Positions 34,703-44,591 are shown, numbered from the stretch's first letter. The stretch is 64,000 nucleotides of DNA from Tissierella praeacuta DSM 18095 (GCF_900128955.1 NZ_FQTY01000003.1:124001-188000); one strand, 5' to 3'. Made by a program: numbers and translations. The notes: generated by a model not told the origin, from the letters alone.

Positions 34703-35973
34703 TGGAGCTGAATGTAATAGGGAAAAATATAATCAGAGTAGATGCATATAGTAAAGTTACAGGTAAAGCAGTTTATCCTCAAGATATATATTTAGATAAT
34801 ATGGCATATGGCAAAACCTTAAGGTCAAAAAAACCTCATGCTAAAATCACAGTAGATATAAGTGAAGCAGAGAAGGTAAATGGAGTATTAAAGGTATTCA
34901 CATATAAAGATGTTCCAAGGGAAAATAGCCATGGAGTAGTATTTAAAGATCATGAAGTGTTTGCAAGTGAAAAAGTTATCAGAATAGGAGAACCTATAGC
35001 ATTTATAGTAGGAGAAAATCAAAAAGCTTGTGAAGAGGCATATAAAAAGATCAAGGTAAATTATGAAGAATTACCTGCAGTATTTGACCCAATAGAAGCT
35101 ATGAAGGAAAATTCACCAAAGGTACATGGGGATTCTAATATTATATTTCATTATAAATTAAGGCATGGAGATATAGAAGAAGGAAAGAAAAAGTGTAAAT
35201 ATATAGTAGAGAATATATATAAATCACCTATGGCAGAACATGCATTTTTACAACCAGAGGCAGGAGTATCGTATATTGAGGAAGATGGTACAGTAGTAGT
35301 GGCTGTAGCTACTCAGTATCCACATTATGATAGAGAAGAAGTGGCTATAAATTTAGGTTTGCCAGAAGAAAAGGTTAAGATAATAAATACAGCAGTAGGG
35401 GGAGCATTTGGAGCTAGAGAGGATATATCCCCACAAATTCATTTGGCATTAGCAGCTATGGTGTTGAAAAGACCAGTAAAGGTTATATATTCAAGGGAAG
35501 AATCGTTTTTGACACATTCAAAACGTCATCCCATGATTATGAAGTATAAAACTGGTGCAGATGAAAATGGAATTCTTCAATATATGGAAGCAGAGATAAT
35601 AGGTGATTCAGGAGCCCACTGCTCTTGGGCAATAAATGTACTAAGAAAGGCAGGAGTTCATGCTACTGGACCCTATGTCATACCAAATGTAAAGGTAGAT
35701 ACCTATGCAGTATATACCAATAATCCATTTACTGGAGCCATGAGGGGGTTTGGTGCAACTCAGGTACCTATGGCTCATGAGCAACAAATAGATATGCTGG
35801 CAGAGAAACTAGGTATGGATCCTGTTGAAATTAGGATGAAAAATATATTTAGGAAAGGTTCCATGACGGCAACAGGTCAGATACTTACAGACAGCGTTCC
35901 CTTAGATAAATGTATTGAAATTGTAGAGGAAGATTTTCAGTTTTCAAGAAGATTTGAGGAGGTGCTTGCATGA
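34702..35973 (+). CDS. Molybdenum hydroxylase large subunit, N-terminal part (split)
   Basis: A 423-residue protein corresponding to the first half of the molybdopterin subunit. It has the a/b-hammerhead domain (GKAVYPQDIYLDNMAYGKTLRS) and MPT-binding domain 1 with VGGAFGAREDIS and GAMRGFGATQVPMAHEQQIDML. It stops after the segment expected near the middle of a normal XDH large subunit of about 760 residues. The remainder is encoded by the next gene, whose ATG overlaps this stop. The reaction is probably hydroxylation of hypoxanthine, purine or nicotinate. The sum of both parts, 754 residues, equals a standard large subunit. Confidence 0.92.
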   Translation: MELNVIGKNIIRVDAYSKVTGKAVYPQDIYLDNMAYGKTLRSKKPHAKITVDISEAEKVNGVLKVFTYKDVPRENSHGVVFKDHEVFASEKVIRIGEPIAFIVGENQKACEEAYKKIKVNYEELPAVFDPIEAMKENSPKVHGDSNIIFHYKLRHGDIEEGKKKCKYIVENIYKSPMAEHAFLQPEAGVSYIEEDGTVVVAVATQYPHYDREEVAINLGLPEEKVKIINTAVGGAFGAREDISPQIHLALAAMVLKRPVKVIYSREESFLTHSKRHPMIMKYKTGADENGILQYMEAEIIGDSGAHCSWAINVLRKAGVHATGPYVIPNVKVDTYAVYTNNPFTGAMRGFGATQVPMAHEQQIDMLAEKLGMDPVEIRMKNIFRKGSMTATGQILTDSVPLDKCIEIVEEDFQFSRRFEEVLA

Positions 35974-36965
35974 AAAAAAGAGGTATAGGTATAGGAGTAT
36001 CTTTTTACGGAACAGGATATGGCAATGGGTTCCCAGATATATCAAGGGCAATTATTAGGCTTCTTCCAGGTGGGAAAATAGGAGTATATTGTGGAGTAAC
36101 AGAGGTAGGTCAAGGAGCTAAAACAGCTATGAGACAAATAGGTGCTGAGGTACTAGGTCTAAATATAGAAGATATTGAATTAGTTCATGAAAATACATCT
36201 TTGATGCCTGATTCTGGAACTGCAGCAGCAACTAGGCAAACATATAATACAGGCAATGCTATAAAAATAGCTTGTGAGAATATGAAGAATGAGTTATTTG
36301 ACAAAGCTAAAATAGAGCTAAACTTAAACTCCACAGCAGGATTAATATTAAAAGACGGTGAAATAGTGCTAAGCTTTTTTCCCCAAAAGAGAATATCCTA
36401 TGCTAAATTGGCGGAAATATATAATGGTGATAATACAATAGAAGCTAAGGGAGAATTTACTGCTCAAACTACTGAGATGGACCCAGAGACAGGACAAGGA
36501 GCACCTTATTGGCCTTATACATTTAATGCTTGTGCAGTAGAAGTGGAAGTAGATACGGAAACAGGAATAATTAATCTCATAAGATCTACATTTGCACAAG
36601 ATGCAGGTCGTGCAGTAAACCCAAAGATATTAGAAGGTCAAATGGATGGGGGATTTGCCATGGGTCTTGGATATACATTGCTTGAAGATTTGAATCTTGA
36701 AAATGGAATAATGAAGAATAATAAATTTTCAAAGTACCTAATACCAACAGCTATGGATATGATAGATATAAATAATATTATAGTTGAAGATCCAGAAACT
36801 ACTGCTCCTTACGGAGCAAAGGGGATTGGGGAACCTGTTATGATTCCAATGGCTCCAGCAATACTAAATGCAATATACGATGCTACGGGAGTTAGGATTA
36901 CAGAAATGCCTGTTACACCAGAAAGATTTATCAGAGCTTTAAAGGAGGCAGAAGATAAAAAATAA
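35970..36965 (+). CDS. Molybdenum hydroxylase medium subunit, C-terminal part (split)
   Basis: A 331-residue protein that continues the molybdopterin subunit: [50 protein letters not shown] and the active-site Glu region [17 protein letters not shown] near residue 285. It starts at an ATG overlapping the previous stop with GAGGAGGTG upstream, so this is an organised split and not a random frameshift. Nicotinate dehydrogenase of Eubacterium barkeri has such 50-kDa and 37-kDa L and M subunits and needs labile selenium. The accessory genes downstream fit this. Substrate (hypoxanthine/xanthine or nicotinate) is not decided by sequence. Confidence 0.92.
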   Translation: MKKRGIGIGVSFYGTGYGNGFPDISRAIIRLLPGGKIGVYCGVTEVGQGAKTAMRQIGAEVLGLNIEDIELVHENTSLMPDSGTAAATRQTYNTGNAIKIACENMKNELFDKAKIELNLNSTAGLILKDGEIVLSFFPQKRISYAKLAEIYNGDNTIEAKGEFTAQTTEMDPETGQGAPYWPYTFNACAVEVEVDTETGIINLIRSTFAQDAGRAVNPKILEGQMDGGFAMGLGYTLLEDLNLENGIMKNNKFSKYLIPTAMDMIDINNIIVEDPETTAPYGAKGIGEPVMIPMAPAILNAIYDATGVRITEMPVTPERFIRALKEAEDKK

Positions 36966-36990
36966 GATAAGGATATGGGAGGTAGCATTA

Positions 36991-38568
36991 GTGAAAAAAG
37001 GAATTAGAGATTTTTTAAATATATTCATAATTTCTATTGTATTTATGGGAATGAATTATTTTTCAAATTTATATTTTACAAACCCAATTATACAAATTAG
37101 TCTAATTTTTCTATTTTCAACAGGATTATCTCTAGGAGTATTAAAAATCAAAAGCAACAGGGGAGTAGACGAGATAATAAAATGTCTATCTAATATTAAT
37201 GATTTGGACTTTTCTTTGTCAGAAGATGTGAATATACCTATGGAAGCAAAAGAAAAGATTAATAAAGCTTTTAAAGGAATAAGAGAAAATTTAAAAACTC
37301 AAGTAGAAATATCCACTGAAATATTTAATATATGTGAAAGCTTAAGTATATTGGCTACAGAGTCTTTATCTAGCTCAGAATTAATAGCCTCTTCAACAGA
37401 GTTAGTAGATGCCAATGCGTTACAGCAAAGTAAAATGCTTAATGAAACTAATAATTTAGCTGAGAAAATTTATCTATCTATGGAAAGAATAGATAAGGAT
37501 ATAATTGATAAAATTCAATTTATATCAAATTCTATTACTTCAGCTCAAAAAGGAATTGAAGAAATAGGGCATATAGAAGATAGAATAATAAATTCGAAAA
37601 TTATGGTAGATAAAAGTTCTAGAAGAATAATGGAATTGCGAAATTATTCAGATGAAGTAGGAAAGCTTATGGATTTTATAAATTCAATATCTAATCAGAC
37701 AAAAATGCTTTCATTAAATGCTTCTATAGAAGCAGCTAGAGCTGGAGAGCATGGTAAAGGATTTTCTATAGTTGCTATGGAAGTAGGTAAACTGGCTAAT
37801 GAAACAGAAATTGTATCTAAAAAAATAGAAGAAGTAATTTATAAATTACAAGATGAAATAGTTTTTATTTCTGAATCCATGGCAGATGAAATGAAATATA
37901 TGGATGAAAATTGTCAAATTATTGAATCTACAAACAGAGAATTCATATCAATAATAGAGACTTTAAATTTAGGCAAAGAAAGTTTAGAAGGGATAAAAGA
38001 AGTCACCAATGAAAACAATTCTATGATAGAAGAAATAACTACAAACATAACCAAAATTGCTGAATTCTCTGAAGAAACAACTGCTCAAATAGTCCAAACT
38101 ACTGAACAAACAGCAGAGCAACATAATATAGCAAGGGATTTGAGCAATGTAGTAGAAGAAATAAGAGAACATGTATATAATATGCAGCAATTTGTAGTAG
38201 GCAAAGTAATGGAAGAAAAAATGCTAAAGCAAGCCTATGCTGTAAAAGAATATTTTATGAAAAATCAAAATGTAACTGATAACATGATAAATGAATTTAT
38301 TAAAGAAGTAGGAGTAGATGCAATGTACATTACTGATGAATCAGGGGTCGTGAAATTTACCAATGAAAAATCTGCTGTAGGTTTAAATTTATATGAAGCA
38401 GACCATAGCTTCTTGCAACTTAAAAAAAGCAAAACAGAATATATAGTAACTCCAGTTAAAAAAAGAGTAGAAGATGGAAAATTATTTAAGTTTTTAACTC
38501 TTACAGACGAAAGAGGAAGACTATATGAAATAGGTCTTGCATTAAATTCAATGATAAAAAATATATAA
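36991..38568 (+). CDS. Methyl-accepting chemotaxis-type protein with C-terminal sensor-like domain
   Basis: A 525-residue protein starting at GTG after GGGAGGTAG. Two hydrophobic helices lie at residues 8-28 and 32-48 with almost no extracellular loop. The MCP signalling coiled coil follows, with the hairpin tip [31 protein letters not shown] in overlapping pieces near residues 230-270. After the coiled coil, residues 410-525 form an additional domain ([25 protein letters not shown]) that resembles a Cache/PAS-type ligand domain. A sensor at the C-terminus implies cytoplasmic sensing. It lies inside the Mo-hydroxylase operon, so a purine, the enzyme product or a redox state could be the signal. 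Confidence 0.85.
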   Translation: MKKGIRDFLNIFIISIVFMGMNYFSNLYFTNPIIQISLIFLFSTGLSLGVLKIKSNRGVDEIIKCLSNINDLDFSLSEDVNIPMEAKEKINKAFKGIRENLKTQVEISTEIFNICESLSILATESLSSSELIASSTELVDANALQQSKMLNETNNLAEKIYLSMERIDKDIIDKIQFISNSITSAQKGIEEIGHIEDRIINSKIMVDKSSRRIMELRNYSDEVGKLMDFINSISNQTKMLSLNASIEAARAGEHGKGFSIVAMEVGKLANETEIVSKKIEEVIYKLQDEIVFISESMADEMKYMDENCQIIESTNREFISIIETLNLGKESLEGIKEVTNENNSMIEEITTNITKIAEFSEETTAQIVQTTEQTAEQHNIARDLSNVVEEIREHVYNMQQFVVGKVMEEKMLKQAYAVKEYFMKNQNVTDNMINEFIKEVGVDAMYITDESGVVKFTNEKSAVGLNLYEADHSFLQLKKSKTEYIVTPVKKRVEDGKLFKFLTLTDERGRLYEIGLALNSMIKNI

Positions 38569-38580
38569 AAGGTGACTAAA

Positions 38581-39303
38581 ATGCTTATATATGAAGCCAT
38601 AGAATTGAATATAGATGAGAAAGAGATGATTTCCTTTGTTGGAGGTGGAGGAAAGACTACTACAATTTTTCAATTAGCTAAAGAACTTATATTTCTAGGC
38701 AAAAAGGTACTTATATCCACTACTACTAAAATAGGTGTACCTTTAAAGGATCAATATGATTATTTCTTTTTAAAAGATTTAAAACATAATTTCAATCCAC
38801 AAAACTCTACTATTACAATATTAGGTGAAGAAATAAAAGGTAAAAAACTAATAGGTATTTCTCCAGAAAGATTAGATGAGATTTTTACAAGAAATATATT
38901 TGATATCATTCTAATAGAGGCAGATGGTGCCAATAAGAAAACTATAAAAGCACCAGCTAGTCATGAACCAGTAGTGCCAATAAGTAGCACTAAAACCATA
39001 GGAGTTATAGGTTTAGATTCCTTGGGAAAGTCAATAGATAAAAACAATGTCCATAGGGCAGAAATATTATCAGCAATATCAGAAAAAGCATTACTAGATA
39101 TAATTGATGAAGAAACTATTATAAAACTTGTTTTAGATAAAAATGGATTATTTAAAAATACATATGGAAATAAAATTCTATTGCTGAATAAAGCTGATGA
39201 TGAAATAAAAATTCTTAGGGGAACAAAAATCAAAAAGGTATTAAAGGATAATGGATTTAAAGATGTAATCATATCAAATATCAAAAAAAAGGAATTTTTC
39301 TAG
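38581..39303 (+). CDS. yqeC: Selenium-dependent molybdenum hydroxylase accessory protein YqeC
   Basis: About 240 residues; ATG 38581 has AAAGGTG 6 bases upstream, better placed than the GTG at 38572. The N-terminus contains a P-loop-like FVGGGGKTTTIFQLAKEL, followed by KVLISTTTKIG and IILIEADGANKKTIKAPASHEPVVP, characteristic of the YqeC family. This family marks genomes with selenium-dependent molybdenum hydroxylases and is thought to act in cofactor maturation. It belongs to the same run as MocA-like, YqeB and XdhC genes. Confidence 0.9.
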   Translation: MLIYEAIELNIDEKEMISFVGGGGKTTTIFQLAKELIFLGKKVLISTTTKIGVPLKDQYDYFFLKDLKHNFNPQNSTITILGEEIKGKKLIGISPERLDEIFTRNIFDIILIEADGANKKTIKAPASHEPVVPISSTKTIGVIGLDSLGKSIDKNNVHRAEILSAISEKALLDIIDEETIIKLVLDKNGLFKNTYGNKILLLNKADDEIKILRGTKIKKVLKDNGFKDVIISNIKKKEFF

Positions 39304-39313
39304 GTGAATAATC

Positions 39314-39886
39314 ATGATAACAGGAATTATCTTAGCATCAGGTTTTTCAAGAAGAATGAAAAGGGATAAGCTATTAATAAAAGTAGATGGAGAAAGCATA
39401 ATTGAAAGAGTAATAAAAGCCTGTATAAATTCAAAATTAGATGATGTAATTTTAGTCTATAGAAGTAAGGAAGTAAAAGAAATAGGAGAAAAGTATAATA
39501 TAAAGACTATTTATAATAAGGATGCTTATCTAGGACAATCACAGGCACTAAAACTAGGTATAAATAAAACTATAGATGGAAGTGACTACATGTTTTTAGT
39601 AGGGGATCAACCCTTTCTTACACCAGAAATTATAAATATACTAATAGGAGAATATTATAATTCAAATTTACCTATTTTAGTGCCTTATTATAACGGAATT
39701 AGAGGAATGCCTATGATTATTTCTTCTATTTTTAAAGAAGAACTTCTAAAAATCACAGGGGATAAAGGTGGAAGGGATATAGTAGAAAAAAATATTTTTA
39801 GAGGAAAGAAGGTTTATATAAAAGAAGAAAAGATAGGTATGGATATAGATACACCAGAAGATTTAAACATTATAAAATATAAATAA
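39314..39886 (+). CDS. MocA/MobA-like molybdenum cofactor nucleotidyltransferase
   Basis: A 190-residue NTP transferase: GIILASGFSRRMKRDKLLIKVDG is the nucleotide-binding motif and FLVGDQPFLTPEII carries the metal-binding Asp. It would transfer CMP or GMP to molybdopterin; MocA makes the cytosine form needed by Mo hydroxylases. Such genes occur beside YqeB and YqeC in selenium-dependent Mo hydroxylase loci. It starts 11 bases after yqeC. Confidence 0.9.
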   Translation: MITGIILASGFSRRMKRDKLLIKVDGESIIERVIKACINSKLDDVILVYRSKEVKEIGEKYNIKTIYNKDAYLGQSQALKLGINKTIDGSDYMFLVGDQPFLTPEIINILIGEYYNSNLPILVPYYNGIRGMPMIISSIFKEELLKITGDKGGRDIVEKNIFRGKKVYIKEEKIGMDIDTPEDLNIIKYK

Positions 39887-39917
39887 AAAATGATAAATTC
39901 TAAGTAGGTGTTAATAT

Positions 39918-40715
39918 ATGGATACAATAATTATTCGTGGTGGTGGCGATATAGCTACAGGTATAGGACATAGATTATATATGGCAGGATTTAAAGTAGT
40001 GATTTTAGATATAGAAAAACCATTAGCCATTAGAAGAAAAGTATCATTTTGTGAGGCTATATACATGGGAGAAATTTCAGTAGAAGGGGTTAAAGCCGTT
40101 TTAGCAAAAAATTTAGACGAGATTTATAATACTATTAATAGAGGAGCTATCCCAGTATATGTAGATGAGAAGGGTGAGATAATAAACAGATTAAATCCAA
40201 TAGCAGTAGTAGATAGTATACTTGCTAAGAAAAATCTCGGAACTACAAAAAATATGGCTCCCATAACCATAGGAGTGGGACCTGGATTTGAAGCAGGAGT
40301 AGACGTGGATTTAGTTGTAGAAACTAAAAGAGGTCATTTTTTAGGTAAAGTAATACATAATGGAAAGGCGGAAAACAACACAGGAATTCCTGGAGAAGTA
40401 ATGGGATATAAGGAAGAAAGAATAATTAGGGCTAATGCTAATGGAATATTTAAGTCTTATTATGATATAGGAAGTAAGATTGAAGCAGGAGAAATAGTAG
40501 GTGAAACTGGAGGGGTAAAAATACCAGCAAAAATCTCTGGTATATTAAGAGGAATTATAAAAGAAGGACTTTATGTAAAGGAAGGATTAAAAATAGGAGA
40601 TATAGATCCTAGGGGAATAGAGGATTATGCCTATACTATATCTGACAAAGCTAGAGCAGTAGGAGGCGGAGTCTTGGAGGGAATAATGTATCTAATGAGA
40701 GGAAGGAGATTTTAA
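39918..40715 (+). CDS. yqeB: Selenium-dependent molybdenum hydroxylase system protein, EF2563/YqeB family
   Basis: A 265-residue protein beginning TIIIRGGGDIATGIGHRLYMAGFKVVILDIEKPLAIRRKVSF in overlapping pieces, the Rossmann-like start of the YqeB/EF2563 family. GVGPGFEAGVDVDLVVETKRGH in the middle and a biotinyl-like C-terminal part (GSKIEAGEIVGETGGVKIPA) complete it. Its presence is a marker of labile-selenium Mo hydroxylases. Biochemical activity is not established. The stop abuts the XdhC start. Confidence 0.92.
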   Translation: MDTIIIRGGGDIATGIGHRLYMAGFKVVILDIEKPLAIRRKVSFCEAIYMGEISVEGVKAVLAKNLDEIYNTINRGAIPVYVDEKGEIINRLNPIAVVDSILAKKNLGTTKNMAPITIGVGPGFEAGVDVDLVVETKRGHFLGKVIHNGKAENNTGIPGEVMGYKEERIIRANANGIFKSYYDIGSKIEAGEIVGETGGVKIPAKISGILRGIIKEGLYVKEGLKIGDIDPRGIEDYAYTISDKARAVGGGVLEGIMYLMRGRRF

Positions 40716-41507
40716 ATGGGAGATTTCTTAGTAATGAAAAAAGCATTAGAGGAAATAGATAATGGAAAAGAATTGGCAATAGCAACTATTATAAAATCAG
40801 AAGGCTCGACTCCAAGAGGGCTAGGCACTATGATGGCAGTATTAGAAGATGGCTCCATATATGGAACCATTGGAGGTGGAGCACTGGAAAAGTATATTAT
40901 AGAATTATGTATTGGAGCTATAAAGGAAGGAGAGAGTAAAACCATAGATTTACCACTAGATGCAGAAGGGGTGGACATGGTTTGTGGTGGAAAGGTTGAA
41001 GTATTTATTGATGTGTATAAGATAAAACCAAAACTTCTAATAATTGGTGGTGGACATGTTGGATATGCAATATATAATATTGCATCTTTACTTAATTTTA
41101 ATATTTCAATATTTGAAGATAGAGAAGAATTTCTAACAAAGGAAAGATTTCCATTAGCAAAGGAATTAATATTAGGATCTATAGATGAAAGACTTAGGAA
41201 TTATAAAATAGATAATAATACATATATAGTTATAGTATCCCGTGGTCACAAATCCGATGAAAGAGCTTTATTAGAAGTAATCAATTCTAATGCAAAATAC
41301 ATTGGTGTCATGGGAAGCAAAGGAAAAGTAATGACTATGATGGATAAAATAAGAAATAGCGGCATAACTGAAGAAAATATAAATAAAATATATGCACCAA
41401 TAGGATTGAAGATATCTTCTGGAAGCCCTGAAGAAATAGCTATGAGCATTATGGCAGAAATATTATTGATAAAAAACAATGGAACTCTCAAACATATGAA
41501 ACAATAA
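40716..41507 (+). CDS. xdhC: XdhC family molybdenum cofactor insertion/sulfuration chaperone
   Basis: A 263-residue protein with an N-terminal XdhC/CoxI domain (IATIIKSEGSTPRGLGTMMAV, GTIGGGALEKYI) and a C-terminal Rossmann domain (LLIIGGGHVGYAIYNIASLLN, YIGVMGSKGKVMTMMD, IGLKISSGSPEEIAMSIMAEIL). XdhC binds the cofactor, promotes its sulfuration and inserts it into the hydroxylase. In this locus the terminal ligand may be selenium. It is the last gene of the operon, and its stop lies inside a perfect 51-bp palindrome. Confidence 0.93.
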   Translation: MGDFLVMKKALEEIDNGKELAIATIIKSEGSTPRGLGTMMAVLEDGSIYGTIGGGALEKYIIELCIGAIKEGESKTIDLPLDAEGVDMVCGGKVEVFIDVYKIKPKLLIIGGGHVGYAIYNIASLLNFNISIFEDREEFLTKERFPLAKELILGSIDERLRNYKIDNNTYIVIVSRGHKSDERALLEVINSNAKYIGVMGSKGKVMTMMDKIRNSGITEENINKIYAPIGLKISSGSPEEIAMSIMAEILLIKNNGTLKHMKQ

Positions 41508-41550
41508 CTGTAGAAAATGGTGCCTGGCACCATTTTCTACAGTTATTGTT
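41500..41550. repeat. Perfect 25-bp inverted repeat spanning two convergent stop codons
   Basis: Arms 41500-41524 and 41526-41550 are exactly complementary around a single base. The centre reads GGTGCCTGGCACC, a motif seen in REP-type palindromes of Firmicutes. It covers the end of xdhC (41507) and the end of the response regulator (41549). There is no clear T run, so it may be an inserted REP element that also works as a terminator. Confidence 0.75.
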
Positions 41551-42901
41551 AAATTACATCATATTGATTTAATTTATTATAGAGATGCCTTTCGCTCATA
41601 CCTAGCATTTGAGCAGTTTTTCTTTTATTATTATCGCAATATTCCAATGTAGCAAGGATTAGTTTTTTTTCAGCAGTTTCTATAGTATCACCAATATAGA
41701 CAGGAACACTTTCACTTAATAAAACCCTATGAGTGTTAGGTATAATTTCACTTGGTAAATCTTGTACTTGAATAGTACTTTTGTCTGCAAGGGCTACTGC
41801 ACGTTCAATAATATTTTGCAGTTCTCTAACATTACCAGGGTAATCATGATTTTCTAGTACATCTATGGCAGCTCTACTTATACCAGTAACTTCTTTATTA
41901 AAAGATTTACTATACTTATTTATAAAATGTTTTGTAAGTGCAGGAATATCCTCTTTTCTATTTCTTAAAGGAGGAGCTTCTATATTAACAACATTTAAAC
42001 GAAAGAATAAGTCCTCCCTAAAATTTCCTTTTTTAACCTCAGCACTAAGGTTTAGATTTGTAGCTGCTATTAGTCTAAAATCAACTGGTATTGATTTTTC
42101 GCTTCCAAGGGGTGTAATAGTTTTTTCTTGTATAACCCGAAGGAGTTTTGCTTGTAATTGTATATCCATATCTCCAATTTCATCTAAGAATAAAGTACCC
42201 TTATCAGCCAGCTCGAATTTCCCCTTATATTTATTATTTGCACCTGTAAAGGCACCTTTTTCATATCCAAATAGTTCAGATTCCAGTAGATTATGAGGAA
42301 TTGCCGCACAATTTATTATTTCCATATTATGATCTTTTCGTCTGCTTGTTTCATGAATTGCTCTAGCAATAAGTTCTTTTCCTGTTCCAGATTCTCCCGA
42401 TATAAGAACAGTAATATCTACATCTTTTACTCTATCAATCATTTTAAAAACTTCATTCATAGCATGACTTGAAGAAACCATCTTCAGGCTAAACTTATTT
42501 GCATTGACTTTCCTAGTTAAATCCTCTACTTGATCGGAAAGGGACTGATAATCAAGAGCCTTATTTATTAAAGAGATTAATCCATTTATATCAAGGGGTT
42601 TAGTAATATAATAATAAGCACCTCTTTGAATTGCTTCAATAGAGTCTTCAATTGAACCATAAGCAGTCATTGCAATTACAATTACCCTTGGATTTTCAGA
42701 TTTTATTGTATTTAATACTTCAAGACCTTTATAATCTCCAAGGTATTGATCAAGTAAAACTAGATCTATATTTTTAGAACTTATCATATCTAAACCTTCC
42801 AATACATCTGGAGTTGTATATACATTAAAGTGATCTTCAAGGGCAAATCTTAATGCTGTAAGAATTGAGATTTCATCATCTATAACTAAAATATTATGCA
42901 T
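41549..42901 (-). CDS. Sigma-54-dependent response regulator (NtrC family)
   Basis: 450 residues from the ATG at 42901, which has GGAAGGAG upstream; a longer frame from 42967 would start inside the kinase gene. Residues 1-120 are a receiver domain with phosphoacceptor Asp51 (LVLLDQYLG). The AAA+ domain shows ISGESGTGKELIARAIH and the sigma-54 contact loop GAFTGA in YEKGAFTGANNKYKG, plus LFLDEIGDM. The end is a Fis-type helix-turn-helix (RKTAQMLGMSERHLYNKL). The partner kinase gene ends 1 base before it. The divergent LIV transporter has a matching sigma-54 promoter. Confidence 0.95.
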   Translation of the reverse strand: MHNILVIDDEISILTALRFALEDHFNVYTTPDVLEGLDMISSKNIDLVLLDQYLGDYKGLEVLNTIKSENPRVIVIAMTAYGSIEDSIEAIQRGAYYYITKPLDINGLISLINKALDYQSLSDQVEDLTRKVNANKFSLKMVSSSHAMNEVFKMIDRVKDVDITVLISGESGTGKELIARAIHETSRRKDHNMEIINCAAIPHNLLESELFGYEKGAFTGANNKYKGKFELADKGTLFLDEIGDMDIQLQAKLLRVIQEKTITPLGSEKSIPVDFRLIAATNLNLSAEVKKGNFREDLFFRLNVVNIEAPPLRNRKEDIPALTKHFINKYSKSFNKEVTGISRAAIDVLENHDYPGNVRELQNIIERAVALADKSTIQVQDLPSEIIPNTHRVLLSESVPVYIGDTIETAEKKLILATLEYCDNNKRKTAQMLGMSERHLYNKLNQYDVI

Positions 42902-42902
42902 G

Positions 42903-44510
42903 TTATTTCTCCTTCCTATCAAGTGGCTCAGTAGGTACATAAATTGTAGCCGTAGTACCTTTGCCATCTGTACTTTCCAATGTTATTTCTCCATTATTCT
43001 CTCTTATTAATCTTTCTGTTACAGAAAGACCAATTCCATATCCCGTTTTCTTAGAGGAATAAAAAGGGTCAAATAATTTATCTAACATTTCCTCTGGAAT
43101 TCCAGAACCATTGTCTTTTATTATAATGGAAGCTTTCATATCTTTAATATTACTATCTATATCTATGCTTCCATTTTCATCAACAGCATCAATACTATTA
43201 AGTAGAACATTGATTAGTATCTGTTTCATTTGTGATTCATCAGCATAAATACAAATATCCATATTTCCTATATTTACTTTGATCTTCTTTTCTTGAAGTT
43301 TTTGTTTTAATAGTGTTAATACATCATAGCATATTTCAGATAATAAAATTGTTTCGGGTTTTGGATTTTTTGGTTTTGAATAATCAAGTAATGAACCAAC
43401 TAAATCATTTAGTCTCTTTATTTCACTAGGAACAATTTTTATTAATTCATTTCTAAAATTTTTATCATCTATTTTCAAAGGAATTAAATCAATAAAAGCA
43501 TTAATGGATGTTAAAGGATTTCTAAGCTCATGGGCAATACCAGATGATAGTTTTCCCAAGGCTTGCATCTTATCGTTATACATAGCAATATTATTTAATT
43601 CAATAATTTCTTTTGTTCTTAACTCTACTTCTTGTTTTAGCCTCTTATTCCAATAATAAACTATATAAATAAATATTATGGAGATTGAAAGTGCAACTAA
43701 TAATATTGAAAGAAGTTCCTTCCATTTCTGGTTAATGTCTAAAATAGTTTCTCCAAACCATTTTCTATAGATTTTATCATAGGTTCCATTGGCTTTTATT
43801 GCTTCTAAGCCTGAATTTAAGATGTTTAATAATTCTGTATTTCCTTTTTTTACAGCTATGGCATATTTAGTGGAATAAAGAGGTTCTCCTACAATTTTTA
43901 CAGATTCTGTTAGACCCAAGGCTTGAACATAATAAATTCCCGTTAACCTATTACCTACATAAGCATCAGACTCTCCATATAATAATGATTGAAGGGCTTC
44001 CAGTTGATTTGTTTTTTGTATTACAGTAACATTAGGAATTCTTCTTGTAATTTCCTTAGAAACGTCCTCAGATTGAATAGAAACTTTTTTTCCAGACAAA
44101 TCATTTATGTTATGAATTAGGCTAGAGTTTTTTAATACAAATATATTTTGAGAGTTCATTACTATCTCTTGGGTAAAATCATAAACTTTATCACGTTCTG
44201 GTGTAACAGTCATGCCTTGAACAGCATCAATTTCCCCATCTTTCAAGAGTTCCATAGTATCTTCCCAACTATTTGGAATCAATTCAATTTCCAACCCAAG
44301 TTCTATAGCAATAGCTCTTATAATATCTATATTGAACCCCCTAAAATTGTTATTATCATCTAGAAATTCGTAGGGTGGATAATTATTATCTCCACCTATT
44401 TTTAGAGGCTCTTCATTAATATTTTGTAATGGAGCAGCAGAAGTGGGAATAGAAGAATATAAAAAAATCATGATAAGCAAATAAATAGATAAAACTCTTC
44501 TTGGAATCAT
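42903..44510 (-). CDS. Sensor histidine kinase with extracytoplasmic solute-binding domain
   Basis: A 535-residue membrane kinase. A signal peptide (1-25) precedes a type-3 (amino-acid/glutamine-like) solute-binding domain at residues 33-250 (PPYEFLDDNNNFRGFNIDII, AVQGMTVTPERDKVYDFTQ). One membrane helix follows at about 262-285. The HisKA domain has the phospho-His in SGIAHELRNPLTS (near residue 330), and the HATPase domain shows NVLLNSIDAVD, DNGSGIPEEMLDKLFDPFYSSK and GIGLSVTERLI. It probably senses an amino acid or small amide outside and phosphorylates the adjacent sigma-54 regulator to switch on the divergent LIV-type transporter. Confidence 0.93.
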   Translation of the reverse strand: MIPRRVLSIYLLIMIFLYSSIPTSAAPLQNINEEPLKIGGDNNYPPYEFLDDNNNFRGFNIDIIRAIAIELGLEIELIPNSWEDTMELLKDGEIDAVQGMTVTPERDKVYDFTQEIVMNSQNIFVLKNSSLIHNINDLSGKKVSIQSEDVSKEITRRIPNVTVIQKTNQLEALQSLLYGESDAYVGNRLTGIYYVQALGLTESVKIVGEPLYSTKYAIAVKKGNTELLNILNSGLEAIKANGTYDKIYRKWFGETILDINQKWKELLSILLVALSISIIFIYIVYYWNKRLKQEVELRTKEIIELNNIAMYNDKMQALGKLSSGIAHELRNPLTSINAFIDLIPLKIDDKNFRNELIKIVPSEIKRLNDLVGSLLDYSKPKNPKPETILLSEICYDVLTLLKQKLQEKKIKVNIGNMDICIYADESQMKQILINVLLNSIDAVDENGSIDIDSNIKDMKASIIIKDNGSGIPEEMLDKLFDPFYSSKKTGYGIGLSVTERLIRENNGEITLESTDGKGTTATIYVPTEPLDRKEK

Positions 44511-44557
44511 TTTACACCTCAGTTTTTAAATTTTATTATATATTATTATATCACTTG

Positions 44558-44591
44558 TATGAAAAAATTTCATAGTATGAATTAATTTCAT
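44558..44591. promoter_or_regulatory. Two dyads upstream of the sigma-54 promoter, candidate enhancer sites
   Basis: TATGAAAAAATTTCATA (44558-44574) is a dyad, and ATGAATTAATTTCAT (44577-44591) is a second one with the same ATGAA/TTCAT arms. Centres are about 18 bases apart and roughly 100 bases upstream of the -24/-12 element. This is the usual arrangement for an NtrC-type activator. Confidence 0.6.

Noticed and set aside
34702-36965. Frameshifted or broken xanthine dehydrogenase gene
   Set aside because: The break has an ATGA overlap and a good ribosome binding site, falls at the domain border, and matches known L/M split subunits, so it is a natural division.
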